Of a stretch of 64,000 nucleotides of DNA, positions 9,216 to 17,265 are shown in pieces (position 1 is the first letter of the stretch; each line of letters opens with the position of its first letter). The position numbers and the translations under genes were made by a program. This stretch comes from an uncultured Polaribacter sp. (GTDB lineage Bacteria; Bacteroidota; Bacteroidia; Flavobacteriales; Flavobacteriaceae): assembly GCA_947497755.1 (NCBI GenBank), contig CANMHT010000008.1, positions 62,001 through 126,000 of the forward strand. Reading direction: 5' to 3'. Below the pieces are notes generated by a model that saw only the letters and a list, made by a program, of their open reading frames with translations, had not been told where the DNA came from and ran no database searches.

Positions 9216-10895
9216 TTATGCATCAGTTACACATCCTTTAGATGCAGAAGCAACTGTTTTAGCGTATTTATATAATATTCCTTTGGTATGCTTTAATGGC
9301 GGTTCTTGCCAATTTGCTTTTCTTTTTGCTATCTCTTCTTGAGAAAGCAATACATTAATGCTATTCTCTTCTGCATTAATTTTAATTCTGTCTCCTGTTT
9401 TTAATAAACCAATTGTTCCTCCAGATTGAGCTTCTGGTGTAATATGACCAACCACAAAACCATGCGTTCCTCCAGAAAATCGTCCATCGGTAATTAAGGC
9501 TACTGATTTTCCTAATCCTGCTCCCATAATTAATGAAGTTGGCTTTAACATTTCTGGCATTCCTGGACCTCCTTTGGGTCCTACATATCGAATAACTACT
9601 ACATCTCCTTTTTGAACTTCTCCATTGGAGATTCCTTTGTTCGCAGCTTGTTCTCCATCATAAACAACAGCTTTTCCTTCAAAGAGTAACCCTTCATTTC
9701 CACTAATCTTAGCAACAGCTCCTTCTTCTGCTAAATTCCCATATAAGATTTGGAGATTCCCCGAAGATTTTAAGGCTTTTGTTTTAGGATAAATAACATC
9801 TTGCTCATCATCAAAAGCTAAAGGAGTGACTTTTTCTAAGTTTTCTGCCAAGGTTTTTCCTGTAACTGTTAAGCAATCACCATGTAAATAGCCGTTATCC
9901 AACAAATACTTCATTACCGCAGGTGTACCTCCAACACCATGCACATCTTCCATCAGATATTTTCCACTAGGTTTTAAATCTGCAATAAGTGGAGTTCTAT
10001 CACTAACTCTCTGAAAATCTTCTAAAGTAAAATCAATATCAGCCGCATGTGCAATGGCTAAAAAATGTAATACTGCATTGGTAGAGCCTCCTAAAGCATT
10101 TACTATAGCAATGGCATTTTCAATTGATTTCTTAGAAATGATATCCAATGGTTTTAAATCTAATTCTAGTAAGTTTTTTATAGCCAAAGCAGTTCTTTCA
10201 CTTTCAGAAATTTTATTTGGATTTTCTGCCGGAATTGAAGAATTATACGGCAACGCAAATCCCATAGCTTCTATTGCTGATGCCATCGTATTTGCAGTAT
10301 ACATACCACCACAAGCACCAGCACCTGGAATGGCTCTTTTTATAATTTCTTTGTATTCGTTTTTATCGATTTCTCCAGCTACTTTTTGACCTAAAGCTTC
10401 AAAAGCAGAAACAATATTTAGTTTTTTTCCTTTGTAATTTCCAGAGGCAATCGTTCCTCCATACATCATAATTGATGGACGGTTTAAACGCAACATAGCA
10501 ATCACAGCTCCTGGCATGTTTTTATCACAACCAACCACAGCAACTAAAGCATCATAACTCTGAGCATTCATTACAGTTTCCATAGAATCTGCTATAATAT
10601 CCCGAGAAGCCAAAGAGTAATTCATTCCAGAAGTTCCCATAGAAATTCCATCACTTACACCAATTGTATGAAATCCTAATCCTACCATATCATTGATATT
10701 GCATTCGGTTTTGACTTCTGCAGCCAATCGATTTAAATGCATATTACATGGATTTCCATCATAACCAGTACTTGCAATTCCAACTTGCGCTTTTTGCATG
10801 TCTTCTTCTGTTAAACCAACAGCATACAACATGGCTTGAGAAGCAGGTTGAGATTCGTCTTGTGTTAATCTACTACTATGCTTATTTAATTTCAT
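9216..10895 (-). CDS. ilvD: dihydroxy-acid dehydratase
   Basis: Iron-sulfur dehydratase producing the 2-oxo acid precursors of valine and isoleucine. At 559 aa it is the usual length. The cluster cysteines are visible at Cys50, Cys123 (VGCDKNMPG) and Cys195 ([11 protein letters not shown]). It is the first structural gene after the tandem ilv attenuators; its ATG at 10895 lies about 175 nt after the second terminator hairpin. The spacer 10896-11062 is AT-rich with no feature I can name. Confidence 0.95.
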   Translation of the reverse strand: MKLNKHSSRLTQDESQPASQAMLYAVGLTEEDMQKAQVGIASTGYDGNPCNMHLNRLAAEVKTECNINDMVGLGFHTIGVSDGISMGTSGMNYSLASRDIIADSMETVMNAQSYDALVAVVGCDKNMPGAVIAMLRLNRPSIMMYGGTIASGNYKGKKLNIVSAFEALGQKVAGEIDKNEYKEIIKRAIPGAGACGGMYTANTMASAIEAMGFALPYNSSIPAENPNKISESERTALAIKNLLELDLKPLDIISKKSIENAIAIVNALGGSTNAVLHFLAIAHAADIDFTLEDFQRVSDRTPLIADLKPSGKYLMEDVHGVGGTPAVMKYLLDNGYLHGDCLTVTGKTLAENLEKVTPLAFDDEQDVIYPKTKALKSSGNLQILYGNLAEEGAVAKISGNEGLLFEGKAVVYDGEQAANKGISNGEVQKGDVVVIRYVGPKGGPGMPEMLKPTSLIMGAGLGKSVALITDGRFSGGTHGFVVGHITPEAQSGGTIGLLKTGDRIKINAEENSINVLLSQEEIAKRKANWQEPPLKHTKGILYKYAKTVASASKGCVTDA

Positions 10896-11062
10896 TGTTG
10901 TTTTTTCGTTTTTGAGAGTTCGAAATTAGATGTTGTCTTTTCATATTTACTTTCTGTTTTTTGTTGGTTGCTTATAATCAATTAGCTAAATAATTATTTA
11001 ATACTCTGTTTTTCAGTTGTTTATGTTTTTATGTTTTATGATTTTCAGTTTCATTTAAACCT

Positions 11063-11090
11063 AAAAAAACCTGTATCTAGTTGATACAGG
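11063..11090 (-). terminator. ilv attenuator terminator 2, with antiterminator partner
   Basis: Minus-strand hairpin CCTGTATC-AACTA-GATACAGG (11070-11090) followed by seven T. The segment AGTTGATACAG (11118-11128), which overlaps the stop codon of the second leader peptide, is perfectly complementary over 11 bp to the 5' side of this hairpin (11079-11089). The two pairings exclude each other, so a ribosome stalled inside the leader would free the antiterminator, and one reaching the stop would allow termination. Confidence 0.85.
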
Positions 11091-11122
11091 TTTTGGTTTT
11101 TTATAGGCAATAACGATCTGTA

Positions 11123-11188
11123 TCAACTCGGTGGAGAGTTCACAATGATAATAATGACTACAATAATTAACTGTTTTATATTTTTCAT
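11123..11188 (-). CDS. second ilv leader peptide (21 aa, Ile/Val-rich)
   Basis: A 21-codon ORF beginning MKNIKQLIIVVIIIIV and ending NSPPS. Ten of residues 7-16 are Leu, Ile or Val in an unbroken run. It lies between the two terminators of the ilv leader. The TGA stop is part of the antiterminator strand for terminator 2. This is the regulatory peptide of an attenuator sensing charged branched-chain tRNAs; the peptide itself need have no function. Confidence 0.8.
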   Translation of the reverse strand: MKNIKQLIIVVIIIIVNSPPS

Positions 11189-11208
11189 TTTCTTTAAAAT
11201 AAATGCAT

Positions 11209-11236
11209 AAAAAAAACCTTCCGAAATTCGGAAGGC
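11209..11236 (-). terminator. ilv attenuator terminator 1
   Basis: Minus-strand hairpin CCTTCCGAATTTCGGAAGG (11217-11235) followed by eight T (11209-11216). It lies 35 nt after the first leader stop. A short GGAAG near the leader stop could pair with the CTTCC of the 5' arm (5 bp), a much weaker antiterminator than that of the second unit. Confidence 0.8.
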
Positions 11237-11270
11237 TTTATAGTATGTTGAAAATTATAAATACACTTCC

Positions 11271-11333
11271 TTATCCTTGCTGTTGAATAGCAATGACAAT
11301 AATAGAAATGATATTTACGATTTGTTTGTTCAT
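11271..11333 (-). CDS. first ilv leader peptide (20 aa, Ile/Val-rich)
   Basis: A 20-codon ORF, MNKQIVNIISIIVIAIQQQG, with seven Ile and two Val codons but no Leu. It precedes terminator 1 and begins 10 nt after a probable -7 box. The position before ilvD and the codon content make it an attenuation leader. Unlike the second leader it carries no leucine codon, so the two units may sense slightly different tRNA pools. Confidence 0.78.
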   Translation of the reverse strand: MNKQIVNIISIIVIAIQQQG

Positions 11334-11343
11334 AATGATGGGA

Positions 11344-11374
11344 CAAATATCAAAATTTATTTTTACAAAACAAA
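11344..11374 (-). promoter_or_regulatory. promoter of the ilv operon
   Basis: Minus-strand TTTG (11371-11374), 19-bp spacer, then GATATTTG (11344-11351), one base off the TAnnTTTG consensus. The predicted start site lies a few bases before the first leader-peptide ATG. Confidence 0.55.
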
Positions 11375-11434
11375 TGTTAAGTTATTTTTATTTTAAATGA
11401 CTTCAATTATATTTACACTCTTTATTTCTAAAAG

Positions 11435-12061
11435 ATGTTAAAAACTACAGATCTTTCTTTCAATTATAATAGCGATTCTTCTTTCAGTTTTCCTGATATT
11501 AAACTAGAAGAAAACGAGCATTTATTAATATTGGGTGAATCTGGTATTGGTAAAACTACTTTATTGCATTTATTAGCCGGAATCTTAAGTCCGAAAGCAG
11601 GTAGTGTTCTTGTTAACAATGAAGATCTTTCTGTATTAAGCTCTAAAAAATTAGATGCTTTTAGAGGTAAAAACATTGGAATTATTTTTCAGAATACTGT
11701 AGCTATTTCTTCTTTAACTGTGTATGAAAACTTAAAAGCCCGTTTGTTTTTTAGTAAAATATCAAACAAAAATAAAGCTATTGATGATATTTTAAATCAG
11801 TTAGATTTAACACAGGTAAAAAAGCAAAAACCGAATACTTTAAGTATTGGACAGCTACAGCGTTTGGGAATTGCTTTGGGAGTTATTCATCGTCCAAAAA
11901 TTATTCTTGCAGACGAGCCAACCTCTAGCTTAGATGATAAAAATTGTAATTTAGTTATTGATTTACTAAAGTCTCAGGCAAAAGAATCTAATGCCAATTT
12001 GGTTATTATTACCCACGATCAACGAATTAAAAACTCGTTTCACAATACTTTAGAGTTATGA
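11435..12061 (+). CDS. ABC transporter ATP-binding protein (LolD/MacB type)
   Basis: A 208-aa ATPase subunit. Walker A GESGIGKTT is at 34-42, the signature LSIGQ at 136-140, and Walker B IILADEPTS with the DE pair at 160-161. This is the family that works with FtsX-like permeases to push lipoproteins, peptides or other substrates across the envelope rather than import solutes. Its stop overlaps the permease start in ATGA (12058-12061). A TATATTTA -7-like box lies about 20 nt upstream. Substrate unknown; the next two genes hint at metal. Confidence 0.85.
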   Translation: MLKTTDLSFNYNSDSSFSFPDIKLEENEHLLILGESGIGKTTLLHLLAGILSPKAGSVLVNNEDLSVLSSKKLDAFRGKNIGIIFQNTVAISSLTVYENLKARLFFSKISNKNKAIDDILNQLDLTQVKKQKPNTLSIGQLQRLGIALGVIHRPKIILADEPTSSLDDKNCNLVIDLLKSQAKESNANLVIITHDQRIKNSFHNTLEL

Positions 12062-13263
12062 ATATTGTAAAGTTGAGTTTTAAAAATATTGCCAGTAAGC
12101 CTTTACAAACTTTTTTAACGGTTTTAATTTTATCGTTAAGTACTGCCTTGCTACTTGGTGTAAAACAATTAAATAAAGTATTTGAGTCGCAATTAGAACA
12201 AAGTTTACATGGTGTAGACATGGTTATTGGCGCTAAAGGAAGTCCGCTACAACTTGTTTTATCTGCGGTATTACACATAGATAATCCTACAGGAAATATT
12301 CCTTATAAAGAAGCCAAAAAAATTACAGCGAATAAATATACTAAAGAAGCAATACCTGTTTCTATAGGCGATAATTACAAAGGATATAAATTGGTGGGAA
12401 CTACTCCACAATTTATCAACTTACATAAAACATCTCTTGAAAAGGGAGCTCTTTTTAAAAATTCTTACGAAGTAGTTATTGGAAATGCTGTTGCCAACAA
12501 TTTAGGTTTAAAAGTTGGAGATACATTTAGTAGTTCACACGGAATGTTAGAAGATGCCTTAGAAACTCATGATGAAAATCCGTTAAAAGTTGTGGGAATT
12601 TTAAAGCCAACTCAAAATGTTATTGACAGACTTATTGTAACCAATTTAGAAAGTATTTGGCATTTACATGAACATGAAGAAAATCATAACCATGAAGAAG
12701 CACATAATCATGAAGATGATGAAATTACTGCAATGCTAATACAGTTTAGTAATAAAATGGGCTTATTACAACTACCAAGAATGGTAAATGAAGATACGCA
12801 ATTCCAAGCTGCTTTGCCTAAATATGAATTGGATAAATTATTTCAATTTACTGCTATTGCTACCAAAGCCATTACATGGATTGCATTAGCTATTTTATTC
12901 GTATCTGGTATAAGTATGTTTGTGAGTTTATATAGAATGGTTAAAGAAAGAGCCAAAGAATTGGCTTTAATAAGAACTTATGGCGCCAGTAGAAATACGT
13001 TAATCTCATTGGTTTTTACACAAGGAATATTAATTGGACTTATTAGTTTTAGCATTGGAGTTCTCTTGGCTTCTATTGGCTTACAAGCTATTTTTGCCAA
13101 CATTAAAGAAACTTATAAACAACAAATTTACTTGTTAGAATATCCTCAAGATATTTTAGAGCTATTATTATTTATCTTTGGCATCATTTTTATAGCCACA
13201 TTGATAGCAATTCTTCCAATTTTTAAAATGGATATTTCAAAAATATTAAGTAATGAAAATTAA
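12058..13263 (+). CDS. FtsX/MacB-type ABC permease with a His-rich periplasmic loop
   Basis: A 401-aa permease. One membrane helix is at about 18-35, followed by a large periplasmic domain (about 40-265). Three further helices lie near 268-290, 315-345 and 370-393, the FtsX-domain pattern. Residues 202-218 of the periplasmic domain hold seven histidines among acidic residues (HLHEHEENHNHEEAHNHE), a likely Zn, Cu or Ni binding stretch. The start is coupled to the ATPase gene, and the end overlaps the next gene by 11 bp. Metal handling is an inference from the loop, not shown. Confidence 0.85.
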   Translation: MNIVKLSFKNIASKPLQTFLTVLILSLSTALLLGVKQLNKVFESQLEQSLHGVDMVIGAKGSPLQLVLSAVLHIDNPTGNIPYKEAKKITANKYTKEAIPVSIGDNYKGYKLVGTTPQFINLHKTSLEKGALFKNSYEVVIGNAVANNLGLKVGDTFSSSHGMLEDALETHDENPLKVVGILKPTQNVIDRLIVTNLESIWHLHEHEENHNHEEAHNHEDDEITAMLIQFSNKMGLLQLPRMVNEDTQFQAALPKYELDKLFQFTAIATKAITWIALAILFVSGISMFVSLYRMVKERAKELALIRTYGASRNTLISLVFTQGILIGLISFSIGVLLASIGLQAIFANIKETYKQQIYLLEYPQDILELLLFIFGIIFIATLIAILPIFKMDISKILSNEN

Positions 13264-13702
13264 ATCTACACTCTTTATTCTATTTATTTCAATTTCTGGT
13301 GTTGCTTTTAGTCAGCAAAAAATCACATGGAAGAATGTGGTAGATATTTATGCAAAAGAGTTTCGTTTAACAGAGAAAAATCCTACTTCTAAGATTAATA
13401 CCAAGACGATGTCTTTAGAAGATATTGCGAACAAAAAAGTATCTATAAGAGGTTATTTTTTAGATTTAGATCCAAATGGAGAATGGTATATTCTTTCTAA
13501 AAATCCATTTGCTACTTGTTTCTTTTGTGGTAAAGCAGGGCCAGAAACGGTGTTACAATTATTGGATTTTAAAAACACAAAAAAGAAATTTAAATCTGAT
13601 GATTTGGTAGAAGTCACAGGAGTATTCAATACAATTTATGATCTCGAAGATAAAGTAAGTTTTGTTTTAGAGAAAGTAAGTATTAAACGTATAAATAAAT
13701 AA
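13253..13702 (+). CDS. small secreted protein with CxxC (DUF3299-like?)
   Basis: A 149-aa protein with a clear signal peptide (about 1-20, cleavage after GVAFS). The mature part has a KVSIRGYFLDLD strand and a Cys89-x-x-Cys92 followed by GKAGPE, then a TGVF strand, resembling the OB-like DUF3299 group. It overlaps the permease end, so the three genes form one operon. A periplasmic metal- or substrate-binding partner of the transporter is plausible. The family assignment is from memory of motifs and is uncertain. Confidence 0.6.
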   Translation: MKIKSTLFILFISISGVAFSQQKITWKNVVDIYAKEFRLTEKNPTSKINTKTMSLEDIANKKVSIRGYFLDLDPNGEWYILSKNPFATCFFCGKAGPETVLQLLDFKNTKKKFKSDDLVEVTGVFNTIYDLEDKVSFVLEKVSIKRINK

Positions 13703-13704
13703 AC

Positions 13705-13736
13705 AAAAAAGCCGAGACAGTTGTCTCGGCTTTTTC
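13705..13736. terminator. bidirectional terminator between ABC operon and ssb
   Basis: GCCGAGACAGTTGTCTCGGC (13711-13730), flanked by an A run on the left and TTTTTCTTT on the right, so it can serve both converging transcripts. Confidence 0.85.
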
Positions 13737-13756
13737 TTTCATAGCAAATTTCCCGT

Positions 13757-14092
13757 CTACTTACCACCTAACATTAACAATTCGTTACACACGATCTCTG
13801 TAATATATTTTTTTGTGCCGTCTTTGTCTTCGTAAGATCGATAAGTTAACTTTCCTTCTATAGCAACTTCATTTCCTTTTTCTAAATATTTTTCAATAAT
13901 GTCTGCAGTTTTATTCCAAGCAACTACATTATGCCATTGCGTATCTGTTACTTTTTCTCCCTCAGAATTTTTATAGGTTTCATTTGTAGCAATAGATATT
14001 TTTGCAAGTTTTTTTCCTGATTCTAAAGTGATAATTTCAGGATTGTTTCCAAGATTTCCAATTAATTGTACTTTATTTCTTAACGTATTCAT
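13757..14092 (-). CDS. ssb: single-stranded DNA-binding protein
   Basis: OB-fold protein coating single-stranded DNA. I chose the ATG at 14092, giving 111 aa beginning MNTLRNKVQLIGNLG, because SSB proteins start here; the open frame extends upstream to 14152 but that part has no SSB character. The typical W-x-N/H-V-V strand (TQWHNVVAW) and YxxKGxxxxxEG-like motif are present. It is short and lacks the acidic C-terminal tail, as in secondary SSBs. A CATCTTTG -7-like box (14155-14162) lies about 60 nt upstream. Confidence 0.88.
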   Translation of the reverse strand: MNTLRNKVQLIGNLGNNPEIITLESGKKLAKISIATNETYKNSEGEKVTDTQWHNVVAWNKTADIIEKYLEKGNEVAIEGKLTYRSYEDKDGTKKYITEIVCNELLMLGGK

Positions 14093-14226
14093 AAGATAAG
14101 GTTTTAAATTATTACTGATTTTAATTGACAAATACTTACTGTGATTTGACATGGCAAAGATGCAACCACTTCCAAATTTTATTCGGTTAAAAAGCGCTTA
14201 CTTTCGTATGTAAACGTTTGTAGTCG

Positions 14227-14255
14227 TTTGTAATCAGATAATTATTTCCTATATT
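14227..14255 (+). promoter_or_regulatory. left remnant of the dinB promoter, cut by the mobile element
   Basis: TTTG (14227-14230) is followed by 19 bp and then TATATT (14250-14255), where the mobile element begins. Joining this to the sequence after the element's right end restores TATATTTA, giving an ideal TTTG-N19-TAnnTTTR promoter for the dinB-like gene at 19181. The insertion therefore fell inside the -7 box. Confidence 0.6.
14248..14255 (+). repeat. 8-bp target-site duplication, left copy
   Basis: CCTATATT, identical to 19167-19174, directly abutting the left terminal inverted repeat. Confidence 0.85.
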
Positions 14256-14280
14256 GGCACCTATATACCAAAAGGGACAA
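14256..14280 (+). repeat. left terminal inverted repeat
   Basis: A 25-bp repeat starting GGCACCTATATACCAAAA and ending GGGACAA. It pairs with the reverse complement of 19142-19166 with two mismatches, at its positions 5 and 14. Confidence 0.85.
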
Positions 14281-14433
14281 GGTTAAATATTTTTTCTATG
14301 TAGTGTGGGAGAGCAATTTTTTTAAGATTCAAACTTCGCACATGGCAATACATAATGCTTCCTTGATTTAACAAGGCGGTAACAAAGCCAAAATTCAAAT
14401 TCTTTCGGCAATAGCCTAAATATAAAAGAGCGT

Positions 14434-14502
14434 TCTACAAACTAATCAATATTTTTAGTATTACTAAAAATCCTGATTAAACGGTCAAAACCGATTTGTA
14501 GA
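14434..14502. repeat. nested inverted repeat (structured segment)
   Basis: Three nested pairings: TCTACAAA (14434-14441) with TTTGTAGA (14495-14502), TAATCA (14443-14448) with TGATTA (14474-14479), and a central TTTTTAGTA/TACTAAAAA stem. It directly follows the small gene at 14507-14620 on the minus strand and could be its transcript end or part of an RNA. The stretch 14290-14430 has smaller hairpins (CCTTG-N6-CAAGG) but no gene that I can support. Confidence 0.5.
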
Positions 14503-14506
14503 GATA

Positions 14507-14620
14507 TTATTTATTTTTTTCTTTAGTTTCTGGTACAGAAATGCCAAGAACATCATCTAACGTACCGTCTATTTCAAGATTATCTTCTTGATTGTTGTAT
14601 TCTTCTTGTTTATCTGTCAT
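14507..14620 (-). CDS. small acidic hypothetical protein (37 aa)
   Basis: ATG-initiated 37-aa ORF beginning MTDKQEEYNNQEDNLEIDG, then TLDDVLGISVPETKEKNK. It is strongly acidic in the first half, has no membrane segment, and is not recognisable. The composition is protein-like rather than random, and a structured segment follows its stop. It lies within the mobile element, downstream of the transposase on the same strand. Confidence 0.45.
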   Translation of the reverse strand: MTDKQEEYNNQEDNLEIDGTLDDVLGISVPETKEKNK

Positions 14621-14822
14621 AACTCAAAGATAAAAATTATAAATTTGTAATCCTAAAACTTAAAAACAAGTTCTTTAGAATATCAATAATAGGCTTATTG
14701 TAGCTGACTCAATAGACCACAAGTAATTAAGGTGTAAATTACTTCTATTGGGATATTAGATTTGCTAAAAAACACCATTTAGCTTTTTAAACTATTTTCC
14801 TATGGAATACATAGTCTTTTTG

Positions 14823-14845
14823 TTAATAGTGTTACGTACTATTAA
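14823..14845. repeat. short inverted repeat downstream of transposase
   Basis: TTAATAGT-gttacgt-ACTATTAA: 8-bp arms with a 7-bp spacer, inside the mobile element. Role unknown. Confidence 0.4.
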
Positions 14846-14901
14846 CGAAGTAATTAAATTGTTTAATAATTTCCATGTAAGGAAATAAATCTATATTATT
14901 T

Positions 14902-14922
14902 GCCCTCCGATGTTCGGAGGGC
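14902..14922 (-). terminator. terminator-like hairpin after the transposase gene
   Basis: GCCCTCC-GATGTTC-GGAGGGC-type stem (14902-14922), 22 bases after the transposase stop on the minus strand. The following bases are T-rich but interrupted, so it may be a moderate terminator. Confidence 0.6.
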
Positions 14923-14943
14923 TTAATATTCTAAGAACCTGTT

Positions 14944-15876
14944 TTAAGAAGTTAATATTTTATAAGACAGTCGACATTCATTCTCTTTTAGGAACTTTAC
15001 AAACTTATCATGTGATGATAAATTACGAGTGTTAAATCGAGCTGTAAACTCATCTAAATACCTATGAAGATGTTTATGACTTACTTGATGATAAGTACCA
15101 TAAAGCCCTCTTTTTAATACACTCCAAAAATTTTCTATTGTGTTGGTATGCACATCTCCCTTTACATACATTTGCTGTGCATGAAGAATCCTATCATGCT
15201 TGTAACGATTTTTAAGGTGATTATATACTGGTGCATAATCTGAATAAATAGTAGTTCCCTTTCGCAAATTCTTTTTTACAAAAGCTTTTACATTAGCCAA
15301 ATCTGCATTAGCGACGTGTTTCAAAATCACTTTTCCTTTACGTTCTATAATTCCAAGAACAGCTTTCTTGGGAATAAATGGCTTACCCTCATTAGTTAAA
15401 TTAGCATTTTTGTCTGAACGCTTCTTTTTGAAATGCTTATTATGTTCCCTCCCTCCAATGTAAGTTTCGTCAATTTCTTTTGTTCCACTCTTTTTTAACA
15501 TTTTAGGGGCTTTGTCTTTTAACATCTCACGGATTCTATGAAGTACGAACCAAGCTGTTTTTTGTGTGATTCCTAAATTCAACGCCAATTGAACAGAACT
15601 AATTCCTTTTTTATGAGTGGTTGCTAAAAAGATAGAAGCAAACCAAATTCTCATTGGAATCTTAGAACTTTGAAAAATCGTACCAACCTTTACAGTAAAC
15701 TTCTTAAAACATTTGTTATTTGAACATTTGTAACCTCTAGTTGTTTTATAAGGCTTCTCAGCTCCACAATGCGGACAAATTGGGTTTCCCTGCCATCTAA
15801 TATTCTCGTAATACTTGATGCAGGTAGCCTCGTCTTTGAAGTAATCCAGTAATTGTGGTAGTGATTTAAAGTTCAT
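14944..15876 (-). CDS. IS1595-family (ISXO2-like) transposase
   Basis: A 310-aa DDE transposase. The N-terminal zinc ribbon has Cys34, Cys37, Cys51 and Cys56. A helix-turn-helix region (about 92-116) follows. The ISXO2-like catalytic domain has D136 (DETYIGG), D213 (YSDYAPVYNH) and E248 (TNTIENFWSVLKRGLYGTYH). It is intact, so the element could be active. A perfect 20-bp palindrome lies 24 bp before the ATG and may be its operator. Confidence 0.93.
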   Translation of the reverse strand: MNFKSLPQLLDYFKDEATCIKYYENIRWQGNPICPHCGAEKPYKTTRGYKCSNNKCFKKFTVKVGTIFQSSKIPMRIWFASIFLATTHKKGISSVQLALNLGITQKTAWFVLHRIREMLKDKAPKMLKKSGTKEIDETYIGGREHNKHFKKKRSDKNANLTNEGKPFIPKKAVLGIIERKGKVILKHVANADLANVKAFVKKNLRKGTTIYSDYAPVYNHLKNRYKHDRILHAQQMYVKGDVHTNTIENFWSVLKRGLYGTYHQVSHKHLHRYLDEFTARFNTRNLSSHDKFVKFLKENECRLSYKILTS

Positions 15877-15899
15877 TTATCTGTTATTTACAATACAAA

Positions 15900-15919
15900 T
15901 ATACGTTAATTAACGTATA
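15900..15919. promoter_or_regulatory. perfect 20-bp palindrome before the transposase
   Basis: TATACGTTAATTAACGTATA lies between the divergent transposase (start 15876) and the 155-aa gene (start 15990). An ACGTTA half-site is repeated about 15 bp further on. Likely operator for a dimeric regulator, possibly the element's own HTH protein. Confidence 0.5.
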
Positions 15920-15977
15920 AACACAAATAACTAACGTTAAAAATTATGTTTTATATGTAAAATATCGTAAAAAACTC

Positions 15978-15985
15978 TATATTTA
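15978..15985 (+). promoter_or_regulatory. -7 box of the 155-aa gene
   Basis: TATATTTA followed by exactly 4 nt and then the ATG at 15990. No good TTTG lies at the expected distance. The spacing implies a leaderless transcript. Confidence 0.45.
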
Positions 15986-15989
15986 CGGT

Positions 15990-16457
15990 ATGGATTTAAA
16001 AGAGAGTTTACTTAAAGAAAAAGAAATTTTACTTGAGAGATTAAAGTATATAGATGATGCCCTTTTGATACTTGGTGAACAAAAGAGCAATAATCCTTAT
16101 TCACAAATCTACAATGCTATCGATTCCAAAAAAAGCTTTCCAATATCGGGCAGAAAAAACCAAAAAGTTTTGTGGCTATTTGAAAATGTGTTTACAACTG
16201 GACAAAGATTTACCTCTATACAAGATGCTTTTAATAAATATAATGGTCTTGATGCTAATGGTAAACAAATAGGTCTTGAAGGTACTGTTAGAGGTCTTAA
16301 AACAAGTGGTAAACTAGTTATTGTAAAATATAATCAATCTAATAAGTTGAGTTTTTGGGGTCTTACTGATTGGGTTGATGCTAATGGATATAAAGATAAA
16401 CATAAGCCTAAAGAATTTTTACCTACTATAATTTCAAGTGTAGAAATTAAAAAATAG
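15990..16457 (+). CDS. hypothetical cargo protein with N-terminal coiled coil (155 aa)
   Basis: Not recognised. Residues 1-30 (MDLKESLLKEKEILLERLKY) look like a charged coiled coil. The rest (about 50-130) contains a KNQKVLWLFENVFTTGQRFTSIQDAF helix pair and a strand-rich KTSGKLVIVKYNQSNKLSFWGL segment that resembles a winged-helix domain, so DNA binding is possible. No membrane or signal segment. It is transcribed alone and divergently from the transposase, within the mobile element. Confidence 0.7.
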   Translation: MDLKESLLKEKEILLERLKYIDDALLILGEQKSNNPYSQIYNAIDSKKSFPISGRKNQKVLWLFENVFTTGQRFTSIQDAFNKYNGLDANGKQIGLEGTVRGLKTSGKLVIVKYNQSNKLSFWGLTDWVDANGYKDKHKPKEFLPTIISSVEIKK

Positions 16458-16482
16458 TTAAAGGATTATCAATAGTTTTTAT

Positions 16483-17253
16483 TTACGTAGTTTTAACTTT
16501 AATTGATTCTCTTTTTTCTTTTTTATCACGATCAAGTTTATTAAATTTATCGTAGATGTTTTGCTCATATATGCTTGCAGTAATAATTTCGTCTTGTTTA
16601 ATAACTATATCTGTATTTAAAGTAATTTTCTCAAGTTCTACTCCTTCTTTTTCTTCTATATCAGACATAAATTCTTCAACCACTTCGAAATAATCTGTGG
16701 TTACTACAAGCTTTTTAGTCTCTTTATCTCTATAACCGCTTAATATAGGACTTATAGATAGGTAATTTGTTTTACTTGGAATGGGAGTTTCCTCAAAAAA
16801 ACCTATATATACTTTATCATTTTTTAAAGTCAATAAAATTGCTTGTCCATTTAACGCAGAATCTTTAACAATAGTTTCAAGTTCATCTCCATGTCTATTA
16901 ACAGCCCAGATAATAGCTGTATTTTTATCATAAAGCTTAAGTATTACTAACTCAAGTAGAGCAAAACACATTATAGCGAATAAACAAGAAAATAAAAAAG
17001 TCCAAAAATAAGTTGGTTTTTCAAAAGGAATTGAGTTTAGTTTTTCAAGGGTCTTAGAAATTATCCTATTATAGGATAATTCTATTAATGTTCTCAATAA
17101 AAATCCAACCCCTACAGTAATTAAGCCTATTAATAGAGACTCTAATAAGATTCTACTTCTAGTTAATCTTTGGGAGTTATATTTAAACAATGAGGAATTT
17201 GTTATTATAAAATAACCCGCTATAATAGGAATAATAAAGAGATTGTAAGGCAC
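16483..17253 (-). CDS. membrane protein, DUF6338-like cargo
   Basis: A 256-aa protein with hydrophobic helices at about 3-20, 37-60 and 88-112, then a soluble C-terminal domain. The region LTLKNDKVYIGFFEETP followed by LSISPILSGYRDKETKKLVVTTDYFEV has the pattern I associate with DUF6338 proteins; the family call is from memory. Function unknown. It lies 12 nt after the small gene at 17266-17442 and probably shares its transcript. These genes are candidates for a stress or defence function carried by the element, but nothing in the sequence proves this. Confidence 0.65.
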   Translation of the reverse strand: MPYNLFIIPIIAGYFIITNSSLFKYNSQRLTRSRILLESLLIGLITVGVGFLLRTLIELSYNRIISKTLEKLNSIPFEKPTYFWTFLFSCLFAIMCFALLELVILKLYDKNTAIIWAVNRHGDELETIVKDSALNGQAILLTLKNDKVYIGFFEETPIPSKTNYLSISPILSGYRDKETKKLVVTTDYFEVVEEFMSDIEEKEGVELEKITLNTDIVIKQDEIITASIYEQNIYDKFNKLDRDKKEKRESIKVKTT

Positions 17254-17265
17254 AAGAACAAATTA

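Noticed and set aside
14944..15985. A simple IS consisting of the transposase alone
   Set aside because: No matching inverted repeats flank the transposase gene itself; the only convincing ends and duplication are at 14256 and 19166.
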